Notes: generated by a model from the sequence alone, not told the origin. A stretch of 64,000 nt of DNA from JBFWRK01 sp050248955 (GCA_050248955.1 JBFWRK010000022.1:1-64000); one strand, 5' to 3'. Shown: positions 34,814-43,551, numbered from the stretch's first letter. Made by a program: numbers and translations.

Positions 34814-35485
34814 ATGGACTCGCTCCTCGACGTGCACCGCGATGTGGTCGGGTGCCGCGCCTGTCCGCGCCTCGTCGAGTGGCGTGAGCAGGTCGCACGG
34901 GACAAGCGCGCCGCGTACCGGGATTGGGACTACTGGGGTCGGCCGGTGCCGGGGTTCGGCGACCCGGCGGCTCGGATCCTGGTGCTCGGTCTCGCGCCCG
35001 CCGCGCACGGTGGCAATCGCACGGGGCGGGTGTTCACCGGCGACCGGTCAGGGGACTGGTTGTACCGGGCGATGTTCCGCGCCGGCTTGGCCAACCAGTC
35101 GACGTCCGTGTCGATCGACGACGGCCTCGCGCTGTCCGGGGCCTGGGTGACGGCGGCGGTGAAGTGCGCGCCGCCGGCCAACAAGCCGACGCCGGCAGAG
35201 CGCGACACGTGCCGGCCGTTCCTGCAGCGAGAGCTCGCGCTCCTGACGAACCTTCGCGTCATCGTGTGCCTCGGATCGTTCGGCTACGAGGCCGCGTGCA
35301 GCGAGCTCGGCGTGCGACCGCGGCCCCGTTTCGGCCACGGCGTCGAGGTGCCGGGCGTCGGCCCGGCCGGCCGCTGCACGCTCGTGTGCTCGTTCCACCC
35401 GAGCCAGCAGAACACGTTCACCGGGCGGCTCACGGAGCCGATGCTCGACGCCGTGTTCACGAGGGCGGTCGTGCTGAGCGGCTGA
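34814..35485 (+). CDS. Type 5 uracil-DNA glycosylase (UdgB)
   Basis: A 223-residue iron-sulfur DNA glycosylase. Cluster cysteines begin in VVGCRACPRLVEWRE. The catalytic motif A is LGLAPAAHGGNRTGRVFTGD, where family 5 enzymes have Ala instead of an Asp or Asn. Motif B is CSFHPSQQNTFTGRLT. It removes uracil, hypoxanthine and related lesions. The start at 34814 places the first cysteine pair at the usual distance; ATG 34784 is an alternative. It is divergent from the phosphatase triad, with no operon partner. Confidence 0.92.
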   Translation: MDSLLDVHRDVVGCRACPRLVEWREQVARDKRAAYRDWDYWGRPVPGFGDPAARILVLGLAPAAHGGNRTGRVFTGDRSGDWLYRAMFRAGLANQSTSVSIDDGLALSGAWVTAAVKCAPPANKPTPAERDTCRPFLQRELALLTNLRVIVCLGSFGYEAACSELGVRPRPRFGHGVEVPGVGPAGRCTLVCSFHPSQQNTFTGRLTEPMLDAVFTRAVVLSG

Positions 35486-35589
35486 CGCGGGAAGGCCCAC
35501 GGAGGGTGTCGAAGTGGGCCAAATGGTTCAGGGATGCTGACGATGTCTCGCTTCTAGTGTTCGTCTGACCACGGTGGATGGAGGACGAG

Positions 35590-35871
35590 ATGATGAAGAA
35601 GGTTGCGGGAGCACTGCTGGGGTTCGGGCTGGTCCTCGGTGTCGCGAGCTGCGGCGTCGACAAGGAGGGCACCGCCGAGAACCTGATCGCGTCGCTCGAG
35701 GAGTCCAACGGGACCGACCTGACCGACGAGCAGAAGGACTGCCTCACCGACGTCGTGAAGGACTACTCCGACGAAGACCTGCGGGCGCTCGACGACAGCT
35801 CGGCGAGTGCCGAGCTGATCGAGGAGTTCACCGGCCTCGCGTTCGACTGCCTCGTCACGCTCGGCAGCTGA
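35590..35871 (+). CDS. Small putative lipoprotein
   Basis: A 93-residue protein. A short signal peptide ends at the lipobox GVASCG, so the mature protein is likely lipid-anchored outside the membrane. The mature part has a pattern DLTDEQKDCLTDVVKDYSDEDLRAL and a last cysteine in FDCLVTLGS, suggesting one disulfide. The next gene shares the same layout, so the two are probably paralogues. GGAGG precedes the start. No family name or function is recognised. Confidence 0.75.
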   Translation: MMKKVAGALLGFGLVLGVASCGVDKEGTAENLIASLEESNGTDLTDEQKDCLTDVVKDYSDEDLRALDDSSASAELIEEFTGLAFDCLVTLGS

Positions 35872-35933
35872 GCGCGTCGCCCTTCGGCGCAGACGAACTG
35901 CGGCAGCGGCGCACGCAGGGCTACGGTCCTTGC

Positions 35934-36257
35934 ATGCGCCGCTGCGTCGCGTCCGGGCCGACCGCGGTGCTCCGGCCCGGCGCCTCGGTCCGGCACGCCG
36001 CCGTCGGCGGGCTCGTCGGGCTGCTGCTGCTCACCGGGTGCGGCGATCGCCGGCTCTCCAGAGCGCAGCTCGAACGCCGGTACGTCGACGAGATCGTCGA
36101 TGCCGGCATCGCTCGCTCCGTCGCTGAATGCGTGATCGATCGACTCTTCTCGGACATGAGCGACGACGAGCTGCGTGAGTTCAACACGACCGGTACGGAG
36201 CTGACTCCCGAGCAGGCGGAACGAGTCGGCGAGCTCGCCGGCGCCTGCGGTTCCTAG
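35934..36257 (+). CDS. Small putative lipoprotein, paralogue of the preceding gene
   Basis: A 107-residue protein with a hydrophobic signal region and the lipobox LLLTGCG near residue 36. The mature part carries ARSVAECVIDRLFSDMSDDELREF and a C-terminal ELAGACGS. The C...SD(D/E)(D/E)LR...C order matches the upstream lipoprotein, pointing to tandem duplication followed by divergence. The leader before the hydrophobic segment is long, so the start may lie further in. Function unknown. Confidence 0.68.
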   Translation: MRRCVASGPTAVLRPGASVRHAAVGGLVGLLLLTGCGDRRLSRAQLERRYVDEIVDAGIARSVAECVIDRLFSDMSDDELREFNTTGTELTPEQAERVGELAGACGS

Positions 36258-36319
36258 TCCGCGCGCCCCGAGCTCGTGCCCTGACAGTCCAGCTCGGGCA
36301 GCCCGGACCCGGCGTCGAA

Positions 36320-36514
36320 TCAGTCGTGCAGGATGATGGCGCGCTCGGGGCAGGCGGTGACGGCGCGGCGGGCGGCGTCGACGTGGTCGGGCCCGACGGT
36401 TCCGTCGCCGATGACCCGGCCGTAGCCGGATTCGTCGTCGACGAACAGCGACGGCTCGAGCGAGTAGCAGCGGCCGTGACCGGTGCATCGGTCGTAGTCG
36501 ATCTCTACCCTCAT
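36320..36514 (-). CDS. Ferredoxin of P450 type ([3Fe-4S])
   Basis: A 64-residue ferredoxin: MRVEIDYDRCTGHGRCYSLEP, then DAARRAVTACPERAIIL. The CxxHxxC...CP arrangement, with histidine in the second cysteine position, is typical of actinobacterial [3Fe-4S] ferredoxins that serve P450s. Its start overlaps the upstream P450 stop by four bases (ATGA), so it is surely the electron donor for that enzyme. A reductase is not encoded nearby. Confidence 0.9.
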   Translation of the reverse strand: MRVEIDYDRCTGHGRCYSLEPSLFVDDESGYGRVIGDGTVGPDHVDAARRAVTACPERAIILHD

Positions 36515-37701
36515 GATGAAGCTCCAGCGGTGGGGAAGACGAGCGGCAGCGCGGAGAGATGGAACGTACCGGAGGGCCAGACGAGCGTCGGTCGGGTGCC
36601 GGGGGCGAGCTCGTACTCCGGGATGATCTTGTGCCACTCCTCGACGAGGAGGCGCAGCTCGCGGCGGGCGAGGTGCGACCCGAGACAGCGATGGATGCCG
36701 CCACCGAAGGCGAGGTGTCCCCGGTCGCCCTGCGAGAGGTCGATCGTGTTGGCGGTGGCGAACCGCTCGGGGTCACGGTTGACCGACCCCAGGCAGAGGT
36801 TCACGCGCGATCCGGCCGGGATCGTCACCCCGCACACCTCGACGTCGGCCGTGGTGACGCGCGGGGTGATCGGTGCGGGCGGCTCCAGCCGGAGGACCTC
36901 CTCGATGACCGCCGGGATGACCGAGGGGTCCTCGATGATGCGACGTCGAACGTCCGGGTTCTGCGCGAGGTGCAGCAACATGAAGCCGATGCTCGCGGTC
37001 ACCGTGTCGAGCCCGGCCAGGACGAAGAGGAAGCACATGCCGAGCACCTCGTCGCCCGACATCGCGTCGTCGCCTTCTGCGGCAAGGACCTGGCTGAGCA
37101 TGTCGTCGCCCGGATGCTGGCGCTTCTCGTCGACGTAGCGCTGGAGGTACGAGAACAGCGCCATCGCTGCCTCGATGGTCTTCTCGGACGGTTCGGCCGT
37201 GGTCGCTCCCGTCGAGTTCTCGATCACCGTCTCCGCCCAGTGGATGAACTTGTCCCGGTCCTCGAGCGGCAGCCCGAAGAGCGTCAGGAACACCTGGGTC
37301 GGGTACAGACGACCGAGCTGGGCGACAACGTCACAGTGGCCGTCTCCGGCGAAGGCGCCGATGAGCTCGCGAACCTGCGCTCGGAGTCCGTCCTCCATGC
37401 GGTTGACGACCCGCGGTGCGAGCATCGGGTCGAGGAGCTTGCGGAACCGCTGATGGTCGGGTTGGTCCATGGCGATCGGGACGAGTGGCACCGGGCTGGC
37501 CAGCGAGTCGAAGGCACGGGCGGACGAGAAGATCTCCGGATGCCGGTGGGCGTACTGGACCGCCTCGGGACTCGTCAGGTACCACGTACCCTCGGCCTCG
37601 AAGACGTCGCCCTGTTCGCGCACGTACTGCCAACCGTCCGTGCGGTCGTAGACCATCGGCGCATCGTGCAGACGGAACGCCCCAGGCACCGTGTCGGTCA
37701 T
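36511..37701 (-). CDS. Cytochrome P450, ferredoxin-coupled
   Basis: A 396-residue P450. The I-helix is FVLAGLDTVTASIG, ExxR is EEVLRLEPPAP, and the haem loop is LAFGGGIHRCLGSHLARRE with its axial cysteine. It is distinct from the P450 at 12790 in I-helix and leader. Translational coupling with a [3Fe-4S] ferredoxin gene supplies electrons. The promoter region carries an almost perfect 10-base inverted repeat at 37744-37767, so it is probably an inducible catabolic enzyme. Substrate unknown. Confidence 0.92.
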   Translation of the reverse strand: MTDTVPGAFRLHDAPMVYDRTDGWQYVREQGDVFEAEGTWYLTSPEAVQYAHRHPEIFSSARAFDSLASPVPLVPIAMDQPDHQRFRKLLDPMLAPRVVNRMEDGLRAQVRELIGAFAGDGHCDVVAQLGRLYPTQVFLTLFGLPLEDRDKFIHWAETVIENSTGATTAEPSEKTIEAAMALFSYLQRYVDEKRQHPGDDMLSQVLAAEGDDAMSGDEVLGMCFLFVLAGLDTVTASIGFMLLHLAQNPDVRRRIIEDPSVIPAVIEEVLRLEPPAPITPRVTTADVEVCGVTIPAGSRVNLCLGSVNRDPERFATANTIDLSQGDRGHLAFGGGIHRCLGSHLARRELRLLVEEWHKIIPEYELAPGTRPTLVWPSGTFHLSALPLVFPTAGASS

Positions 37702-37743
37702 CGTCGCTTCCCCCTCGTTCGCTGACCAGCTGACAATAGGGTC

Positions 37744-37767
37744 GAACTTGACAGTGTTGTCCAGTTC
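37744..37767. promoter_or_regulatory. Operator-like inverted repeat upstream of the P450
   Basis: GAACTTGACA and TGTCCAGTTC form ten-base arms with one mismatch around GTGT. The repeat lies 43 bases before the P450 start and overlaps a possible minus-strand promoter (TGGACA and TATTGT boxes). It resembles a TetR-type operator; the cognate regulator is not adjacent. Confidence 0.6.
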
Positions 37768-37818
37768 GGCGGAATCGTCGGAGGACGCACCCCGGGGGTT
37801 CGTGCCGGCGGCTGCGCG

Positions 37819-39015
37819 TCAGTGCGCCGCTGCAGGCGCGCTCGCTGCCTTCTTCTTCGGCGGCGGGACGCCGATCGCCGGCGCCCGATCGGCGAACTCC
37901 GGCCAGCGACGGCGGCTCACGATCGACAGCAACCGCAGCAGCCGCATCGCCTCCTTGTCCTCCTGGGCGGGACGGGCGATGATCGACCCGTCGGCGATCA
38001 TCCGCGAGATGACCTCCTCACCGAGCTCGGTGCGCACGATCGTCAGCGTCCAGTCGTTGTCCTCGCCGATGCCGCCGGTCGCGACGTCCGCGTGCTCGGC
38101 GGCGAAGTCAGGGCAGCTCTTGCAGCCCTGGCGCGTCCAGGCGTGGCACTCCTTCAGGTCGATCTCGTGGTACGAGCCGTCCTTCATCCAGATCTGGAAG
38201 ACGCCCTTGATGTTCATCTTCGCCATCTCGGACTTCTTCAGTCCGTACTTCGCCTCGAAGAGCTCGGGGAAGATCGCGTCGTCGAACGTCTTCGAGCACA
38301 GCAGGCCGATGTTGAACAGGAACGGCCGCGAGACCTTGCCGGCCTTCCGGTCCCACATGATCGGCGGTGACGACGTCTGGCAGCCCATGCCGACGAGGGC
38401 GAGGCGGTTGTGGCTCTGCTCCTTCGCGTCGCGCAACGCCAGCGGGTTCGCGCAGTAGGTGTACCGACTTCCGGCGGTGGCGAGGATCTCCTCCTTCGTG
38501 CTCACCACGGCAGGCTTCGCCTTCCATGCGTCGTCCGCTTCGACGCCGCTGACCAGTGCGGCGTCGATGTAGTCGTGCTCGCGCAACCAGATGAGCATCG
38601 CCGAGACGAGCCCACCGTCCTGGCCCATCTGGTGGACCATGTCGTCACTCGCACGCGTGAGGTAGAGCTGCCGCCAGATGCCGGACATCTCGTCGGGCTC
38701 GCGCACCCGACCGAACAGGTGCATGTCGGCCGCCGGCTCCCATGCCCGGAACCGCGGGCAGGCGCGGGTGCAGGTGGTGCAGCCCTTCTCGCCGTGGATG
38801 CAGTTGTCGAGGCCCAGCTCCTCTTCGAGATGGAACGGGATGTACTTGCCCTCTTCGTGCTCGTAGCCGATCACGTCGTGCGGGCAGGTGACGACGCACC
38901 CGGCGCATCCCGTGCAGAGGCCGGTCGTGATCACCTCGGCGTACAGCTCCTTCCACTGAGCTGTCCAGCGCTGCGGCTTCGCCGGTTCGGCGGAACCGTC
39001 CCCCGTGGTCGTCAT
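37819..39015 (-). CDS. Coenzyme F420 hydrogenase/dehydrogenase beta-subunit (FrhB) family protein
   Basis: A 398-residue iron-sulfur flavoprotein. A first [4Fe-4S] motif GLCTGCAGCVVTCPHDV lies near residue 30 and a second, GCTTCTRACPRF, near 75. The FrhB/FdhB flavin and F420 domains follow, with MGQDGGLVSAMLIW, VGMGCQTSSP and CKSCPDFAAEHADVATGGIG. Such proteins pass electrons between F420 and an Fe-S partner. No hydrogenase or formate dehydrogenase subunits are adjacent, so this is a standalone F420:acceptor oxidoreductase of unknown partner. Start ATG 39015 or 39024. Confidence 0.88.
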   Translation of the reverse strand: MTTTGDGSAEPAKPQRWTAQWKELYAEVITTGLCTGCAGCVVTCPHDVIGYEHEEGKYIPFHLEEELGLDNCIHGEKGCTTCTRACPRFRAWEPAADMHLFGRVREPDEMSGIWRQLYLTRASDDMVHQMGQDGGLVSAMLIWLREHDYIDAALVSGVEADDAWKAKPAVVSTKEEILATAGSRYTYCANPLALRDAKEQSHNRLALVGMGCQTSSPPIMWDRKAGKVSRPFLFNIGLLCSKTFDDAIFPELFEAKYGLKKSEMAKMNIKGVFQIWMKDGSYHEIDLKECHAWTRQGCKSCPDFAAEHADVATGGIGEDNDWTLTIVRTELGEEVISRMIADGSIIARPAQEDKEAMRLLRLLSIVSRRRWPEFADRAPAIGVPPPKKKAASAPAAAH

Positions 39016-39170
39016 GGCGGCCATGGTAGGGGAGGGGTGCATCGCAGCGCCCGTTCGACGCGTGCTCGCGCGTCGGATGCACCATGCCAGGTCACGCGCC
39101 GCACGCACTGCTCGCGACCGGCTCCGGCGCTCGTAGGCTCGGCGCGGGACATCGGGGCTGGGGAGGCTGC

Positions 39171-41426
39171 ATGGCAATCATCGGGGAACGCATCGTCCGG
39201 CGCGAGGACCCGGCGCTGCTGATGGGTGACGGCACGTTCATCGACAACCTCGTGCTCGACGGCCTCTCGGTCGTGACCTACGCGCGATCGCAGGTCGCGC
39301 ACGCCCGGATCACGGCGGTCGACGTCACCGAAGCGACAGCAGCACCGGGCGTGCTGGGCGTCTTCACGGCGTCCGACCTCGACCTCGGCGCTGTCCCTGT
39401 CGACCTGCCGATGCTCACCGCGCCGATGCCCCGCCCGTTCCTCGCCGACGGGATCGTGCGTTACGTGGGCGAGCCGATCGTCGCGATCGTCGCCGAGACA
39501 CGCGCGCAGGCCGAGGACGCCGCCGAGCTCGTCGTGATCGACTACGACCCGCTCCCCGTCGTGATCGATCCGGAGGCCGCGCTCGTCGGCGAGGTGCTGC
39601 TGTTCCCGGAGGCGGGCACGAACGTCTGCTTCCAGCTGCCGTCGGGTGGCGAGGAGCTGTTCGGCGAGTGCGAGGTCGTCGTGCGGCGGAGGATCACGAA
39701 CCAGAAGGTCGCTCCGTGCCCACTCGAACCGCGCGTCGCGGCGAGCCGGTGGGAGCCGGACGGCAGGCTCACGCACTGGCAGGCGGGTCAGGGCGCGCAC
39801 CCGATCCGCGACCGGCTCGCCGAGGTGTACGGCATGGCGACCGACGAGATCCGCTGCATCAGTCCGGACGTGGGCGGCGGCTTCGGGGCGAAGGCGTTCA
39901 GCTATCCCGAGGACCTGTTGCTGCCCTGGCTCGCTCGTCGCGTGGGGCGCCCCGTCAGGTACAGCGACAACCGCACCGACAGCATGATCGGGCTCGGTCA
40001 CGGCCGCGGTCAGGTGCAGCAGATCGAGATCGGTGGCACGCGTGATGGGCGGGTGCTCGCCTACCGTCTCACCGTGCTGCAGGACACCGGCGCGTACCCG
40101 CGGATGGCGGCGTTCCTGCCGTACATGACGAGGTTGATGCTCACCGGCACGTACGACATCCCCTCGGCAGAGTGCGTTGCGACGAGCGTGGTCACGAACA
40201 CCGTGCCGATGGTCGCGTACCGCGGGGCCGGACGGCCGGAGGCCGCGGCGGCGATCGAGCGGGCGATGGACCTGTTCGCGCGCGAGCTCGGACTCGACCC
40301 GATCGACGTCAGGCGGCGCAACGTGGTCGCACCCGACCGGTTCCCGTTCGTCACTGCAACGGGGACGACGTACGACAGCGGCCGCTACGAAGCTGCACTC
40401 GACGCCGTGCTCGCTGCCGCGGACTACGACTCGCTGCGGGCAGAGCAACGCCGCCGCCGAGATGCGGGCGAGCGCGTGCAGCTCGGCATCGGCGTCTCCG
40501 TGTACGTCGAGATCACCGCGCTCTCCGGCGGCGGCGAGTACGGCCACGTCGAGGTCCTGCCGACGGGCAAGGTGCGCGTGCTCACCGGCACGTCGCCGTA
40601 CGGTCAGGGGCATCACACGTCGTGGGCGATGCTCGTCGCCGACAAGCTCGGTGTGCCGATGGACGACATCGAGGTGATCCACGGCGACACCGACATCGTC
40701 CCGGCCGGCAGCATCACGGGCGGCTCGCGCAGTGTCCAGCTCGGTGGCACGAACGTCTGGCGCGCGGCCGGCATCGTGGTCGATCAGGCGCGCGACCTCG
40801 CCGCTCGCCTGCTCGAGGCGGACCCTGCCGACATCGTGCTCGAGGAGGGCCGGTTCCATGTCGCGGGTACCCCCGCACTCGCCAAGTCGTGGGCCGAGCT
40901 GTCCACCGCGAAGCTCGACCTCGACGGCGGCCCGCTCGCCGGTCTCGGTGACTTCTCGCAGCAGGGAGGCACGTTCCCCTCCGGCGCGCACGTCGCCGTC
41001 GTCGACGTCGACACGGAGACGGGAAAGGTCGTGGTGCGACGCATCATCGCCGTCGACGACGCGGGCCGCATCCTCAACCCGTTGCTCGCCGAGGGGCAGG
41101 TGCACGGCGGCCTCGCGCAAGGCGTCGCCCAGGCGCTGCTCGAAGAGGTGGTCTACGACGCCGACGGCAACCCGCTCACGACGAACTTCGCCGACTACGC
41201 CGTCATCTCGGCGGCGGAGCTCCCCTCGTTCGAGACCGTTCACCTCGAGACGCCGTCGCCGATGAACGATCTCGGGGCGAAGGGCATCGGTGAGAGCGGC
41301 ACGATCGGGTCCACGCCAGCGGTGCTGAGCGCCGTCGTCGACGCGCTGTCACATCTCGGCGTCGACCACCTCGACATGCCCTGCACGCCTGAGCGGGTGT
41401 GGCGGGCGATCAACGCAGCGCACTGA
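39171..41426 (+). CDS. Molybdenum hydroxylase large subunit (xanthine/CO dehydrogenase family, form II)
   Basis: A 751-residue CoxL/XdhB-type subunit: GERIVRREDPALLMGDGTFIDN at the start, then DVGGGFGAKAFSYPEDLL, the active-site loop VAYRGAGRPEAAAAIERAMD and the Mo-proximal glutamate in GAKGIGESGTIGSTP. AYRGAGR rather than AYRCSFR marks form II, so it is not a true CO dehydrogenase. The usual FAD and [2Fe-2S] subunit genes are missing on both sides, so the holoenzyme must use distant partners. It is divergent from the FrhB-like gene. Confidence 0.9.
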   Translation: MAIIGERIVRREDPALLMGDGTFIDNLVLDGLSVVTYARSQVAHARITAVDVTEATAAPGVLGVFTASDLDLGAVPVDLPMLTAPMPRPFLADGIVRYVGEPIVAIVAETRAQAEDAAELVVIDYDPLPVVIDPEAALVGEVLLFPEAGTNVCFQLPSGGEELFGECEVVVRRRITNQKVAPCPLEPRVAASRWEPDGRLTHWQAGQGAHPIRDRLAEVYGMATDEIRCISPDVGGGFGAKAFSYPEDLLLPWLARRVGRPVRYSDNRTDSMIGLGHGRGQVQQIEIGGTRDGRVLAYRLTVLQDTGAYPRMAAFLPYMTRLMLTGTYDIPSAECVATSVVTNTVPMVAYRGAGRPEAAAAIERAMDLFARELGLDPIDVRRRNVVAPDRFPFVTATGTTYDSGRYEAALDAVLAAADYDSLRAEQRRRRDAGERVQLGIGVSVYVEITALSGGGEYGHVEVLPTGKVRVLTGTSPYGQGHHTSWAMLVADKLGVPMDDIEVIHGDTDIVPAGSITGGSRSVQLGGTNVWRAAGIVVDQARDLAARLLEADPADIVLEEGRFHVAGTPALAKSWAELSTAKLDLDGGPLAGLGDFSQQGGTFPSGAHVAVVDVDTETGKVVVRRIIAVDDAGRILNPLLAEGQVHGGLAQGVAQALLEEVVYDADGNPLTTNFADYAVISAAELPSFETVHLETPSPMNDLGAKGIGESGTIGSTPAVLSAVVDALSHLGVDHLDMPCTPERVWRAINAAH

Positions 41427-41439
41427 GGTCGGGACGCGA

Positions 41440-41467
41440 ATCGGGCCGGCGTCGCCGCCGGCCCGAT
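41440..41467. terminator. Bidirectional terminator hairpin
   Basis: ATCGGGCCGGCG at 41440-41451 pairs perfectly with CGCCGGCCCGAT at 41456-41467 around a TCGC loop. It sits between the convergent molybdenum-hydroxylase and amt genes. Confidence 0.8.
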
Positions 41468-41492
41468 GCGTCTGCCCAACTCTGTCAGCGAA

Positions 41493-42851
41493 TCAGACGC
41501 TGGTCATCTCGTCGGAGTAGCCCGGAGCACCGTGCTCGTGGACGTCGAGGCCCTCGCGCTCCTCGACCTCGTCGACCCGCAGGCCGACGGTGGCCTTGAT
41601 CGCGCTGAAGAGGACGAACGCGGCCACCAGCACGAACGCCGCGACCGACACGACACCGATCAACTGGCTGACGAGCTGTGACGCACCGCCGCCGTAGAAC
41701 AGACCCTCCACGCCGAGATCCGGCTCGTTGGCGAAGAACCCGACCATCAGCGTGCCGAACGCTCCGCAGACGCCGTGGACGGAGATCGCGCCGACCGGGT
41801 CGTCGATGCGGATGCGGTCGAAGAACTGCACGGCGACGACGACCAGCGCGCCGGCCAGCGCACCGATGATCAGCGCACCGATCGTCGACACGACGGCACA
41901 ACCGGCGGTGATGCCGACGAGGCCCGCCAGCAGGCCGTTGCCGGTCATGGCGACGTCCGGCTTGCCGCCCTTGAACCACGTGAAGAACATCGCCACGCAG
42001 GCACCGGCGACGCCGGCGATCGTCGTGGTCATGGCGATGCGCCCGATGATCGGATCGGCGCCGAGCTGCGAGCCCGGGTTGAAGCCGTACCAGCCGACCA
42101 GGAGGATGAAGCAGCCGATGATCGCGAACGGGATCGAGTGGCCGAGGATCGCTCGTGGCTTGCCGTCGGGGCCGTACTTGCCGATCCGCGGGCCGAGCAT
42201 CCACGCACCGACCAGTGCGGCCCACCCACCGACGCTGTGGACGATCGTCGAGCCGGCGAAGTCGTGGAACGGCGTGTCGAGCTGGAAGAGCCAGCCACCG
42301 CCCCACTGCCAGCGCACGACGATCGGGTAGATGAGCGCCGAGATCGCGGCGCTGTAGATCACGTAGGCCTTGAACTTGGTCCGCTCGGCCATCGCGCCGG
42401 ACACGATCGTCGCCGCCGTCGCTGCGAACGCGACCTGGAAGATGAAGAACGTGAACGGCGTGAGGTTCCCGTACGTGAAGGCGCCGTCACCGAGGAACCA
42501 ACCACCGCCGCCGAGGAACTTGCCGAAGTCGTCGAAGCCGCCGCCGTAGGCGATGGCGAAGCCGATGGCGAAGAACACCACGGCGCCGATGCAGAAGTCG
42601 ACGAGGTTCTTCATCATGATGTTGGCGACGTTCTTGGCCCGAGTGAGACCCGCTTCCACCATTGCGAAGCCGGCCTGCATGAAGATGACGAGCACGGCCG
42701 ACACCAGGATGTAGACGTTGTCGAGCGTCCCCTGCAATGCCGCCGTCGTCGGACCCTCGTCCTGCGCGAAGGCCGCGACGGGGCTGGCCAAGACGGTGGC
42801 TGCGGTGACGAGCAGCCCGACGCCGCCGAATTTGAGCGCTCTGTTGCGCAC
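41493..42851 (-). CDS. amt: Ammonium transporter
   Basis: A 452-residue Amt protein with a cleavable signal (AATVLASPVAAFAQ) and about eleven membrane helices. The twin pore histidines lie in VHSVGGWAALVGAWMLGPR and SVHGVCGAFGTLMVGFF. MQAGFAMVEAGLTRAKNVANIMMKNL is the classic first signature. It imports ammonium/ammonia. The GTG start at 42851 has a perfect AGGAGG before it; longer frames run into the promoter. A GlnR-type box lies at 42936-42973, and glnK is immediately upstream. Confidence 0.94.
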   Translation of the reverse strand: MRNRALKFGGVGLLVTAATVLASPVAAFAQDEGPTTAALQGTLDNVYILVSAVLVIFMQAGFAMVEAGLTRAKNVANIMMKNLVDFCIGAVVFFAIGFAIAYGGGFDDFGKFLGGGGWFLGDGAFTYGNLTPFTFFIFQVAFAATAATIVSGAMAERTKFKAYVIYSAAISALIYPIVVRWQWGGGWLFQLDTPFHDFAGSTIVHSVGGWAALVGAWMLGPRIGKYGPDGKPRAILGHSIPFAIIGCFILLVGWYGFNPGSQLGADPIIGRIAMTTTIAGVAGACVAMFFTWFKGGKPDVAMTGNGLLAGLVGITAGCAVVSTIGALIIGALAGALVVVAVQFFDRIRIDDPVGAISVHGVCGAFGTLMVGFFANEPDLGVEGLFYGGGASQLVSQLIGVVSVAAFVLVAAFVLFSAIKATVGLRVDEVEEREGLDVHEHGAPGYSDEMTSV

Positions 42852-42935
42852 GAGATCCTCCTGAGCGGATGGATGAATGGAACGGTGACTCGTCTGCACC
42901 GTTGCATCGAGCCGTTGTGAACGTATGCAGGTCAC

Positions 42936-42973
42936 GTTTCGACCTTGTCTTGTGGTTGTTTCGGCTGAGTGGC
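42936..42973 (-). promoter_or_regulatory. GlnR box upstream of amt
   Basis: Read on the minus strand the site is GCCAC-N6-GAAAC-N6-AAGAC-N6-GAAAC. This matches the actinobacterial GlnR consensus GTnAC-N6-GAAAC-N6-GTnAC-N6-GAAAC, including the 22-base spacing of the two GAAAC half-sites. It lies 85 bases before the amt start. GlnR activates ammonium-uptake genes under nitrogen limitation in many actinobacteria. Confidence 0.8.
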
Positions 42974-43010
42974 GTGTTTGTGCGATGTGTTACGACCGTG
43001 TCCGGAGACG

Positions 43011-43049
43011 CGAACGGCGGGTCGGCTGCACCAGCCGACCCGCCGTTCG
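43011..43049 (-). terminator. Strong terminator between glnK and amt
   Basis: A 17-base perfect stem (CGAACGGCGGGTCGGCT with its complement) around a five-base loop lies 29 bases after the glnK stop. It separates glnK from the amt GlnR box, so the two genes are probably transcribed separately. Confidence 0.8.
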
Positions 43050-43077
43050 TCGCATCACCGTCTCGACCGTCGATCGT

Positions 43078-43422
43078 TCACAGCGCGTCGTGTCCCTCCT
43101 CGCCCGTGCGAACACGCACGAGACGGCTGACGTCGCTGACCCAGATCTTCCCGTCGCCGATCTTGCCCGTCGCGGCCGCACCACGGATCGCATCGACGAC
43201 GCCATCGGCGGCGCTGTCGTCGACCACGATCTCGATTCGAGTCTTGGGTACGAACTCGATCGTGTACTCGGCACCCCGGTACGTCTCGGAGTGGCCGCCC
43301 TGGCGGCCGAAGCCCCTGGCCTCGTGGACGGTGAGTCCTTGGACGCCGACGGCCTTGAGGGCGTCCTTGACCTCGTCGAGCTTGTGAGGCTTGACGATCG
43401 CAGTGATGAGCTTCAAGGGCAT
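43078..43422 (-). CDS. glnK: PII nitrogen regulatory protein
   Basis: A 114-residue PII protein with all landmarks: MPLKLITAIVKPHKLDEV, the T-loop GFGRQGGHSETYRGAEY with Tyr53 (equivalent to Tyr51 of E. coli GlnB), the B-loop IGDGKIWV and RVRTGEEGHDAL. It senses ATP/ADP and 2-oxoglutarate and blocks Amt when nitrogen is plentiful. In actinobacteria the tyrosine is adenylylated by GlnD. A GlnR box lies upstream at 43552-43589. There is no glnD next to it; the gene in that position is an antiporter with a GlnD-like tail. Confidence 0.95.
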   Translation of the reverse strand: MPLKLITAIVKPHKLDEVKDALKAVGVQGLTVHEARGFGRQGGHSETYRGAEYTIEFVPKTRIEIVVDDSAADGVVDAIRGAAATGKIGDGKIWVSDVSRLVRVRTGEEGHDAL

Positions 43423-43551
43423 GTCCTTCCTGGATGGCACACGGCAGGTTGCCGCTGCACGCTGTACGAGGGTTGAACCCGGGTCGTCGCGCTCGCGCCC
43501 GGCGTCGAGGTGCGCCGTTGCACCCAGGCAGCCGGAACGTAGAGCAGCCAC

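Noticed and set aside
39012..41243. 743-codon open frame on the minus strand
   Set aside because: It is the shadow of the molybdenum hydroxylase gene; long antisense frames are expected at this GC content.
39171..41426. True aerobic CO dehydrogenase (form I CoxL)
   Set aside because: The active-site loop is AYRGAGR, not AYRCSFR, and coxM/coxS are absent.
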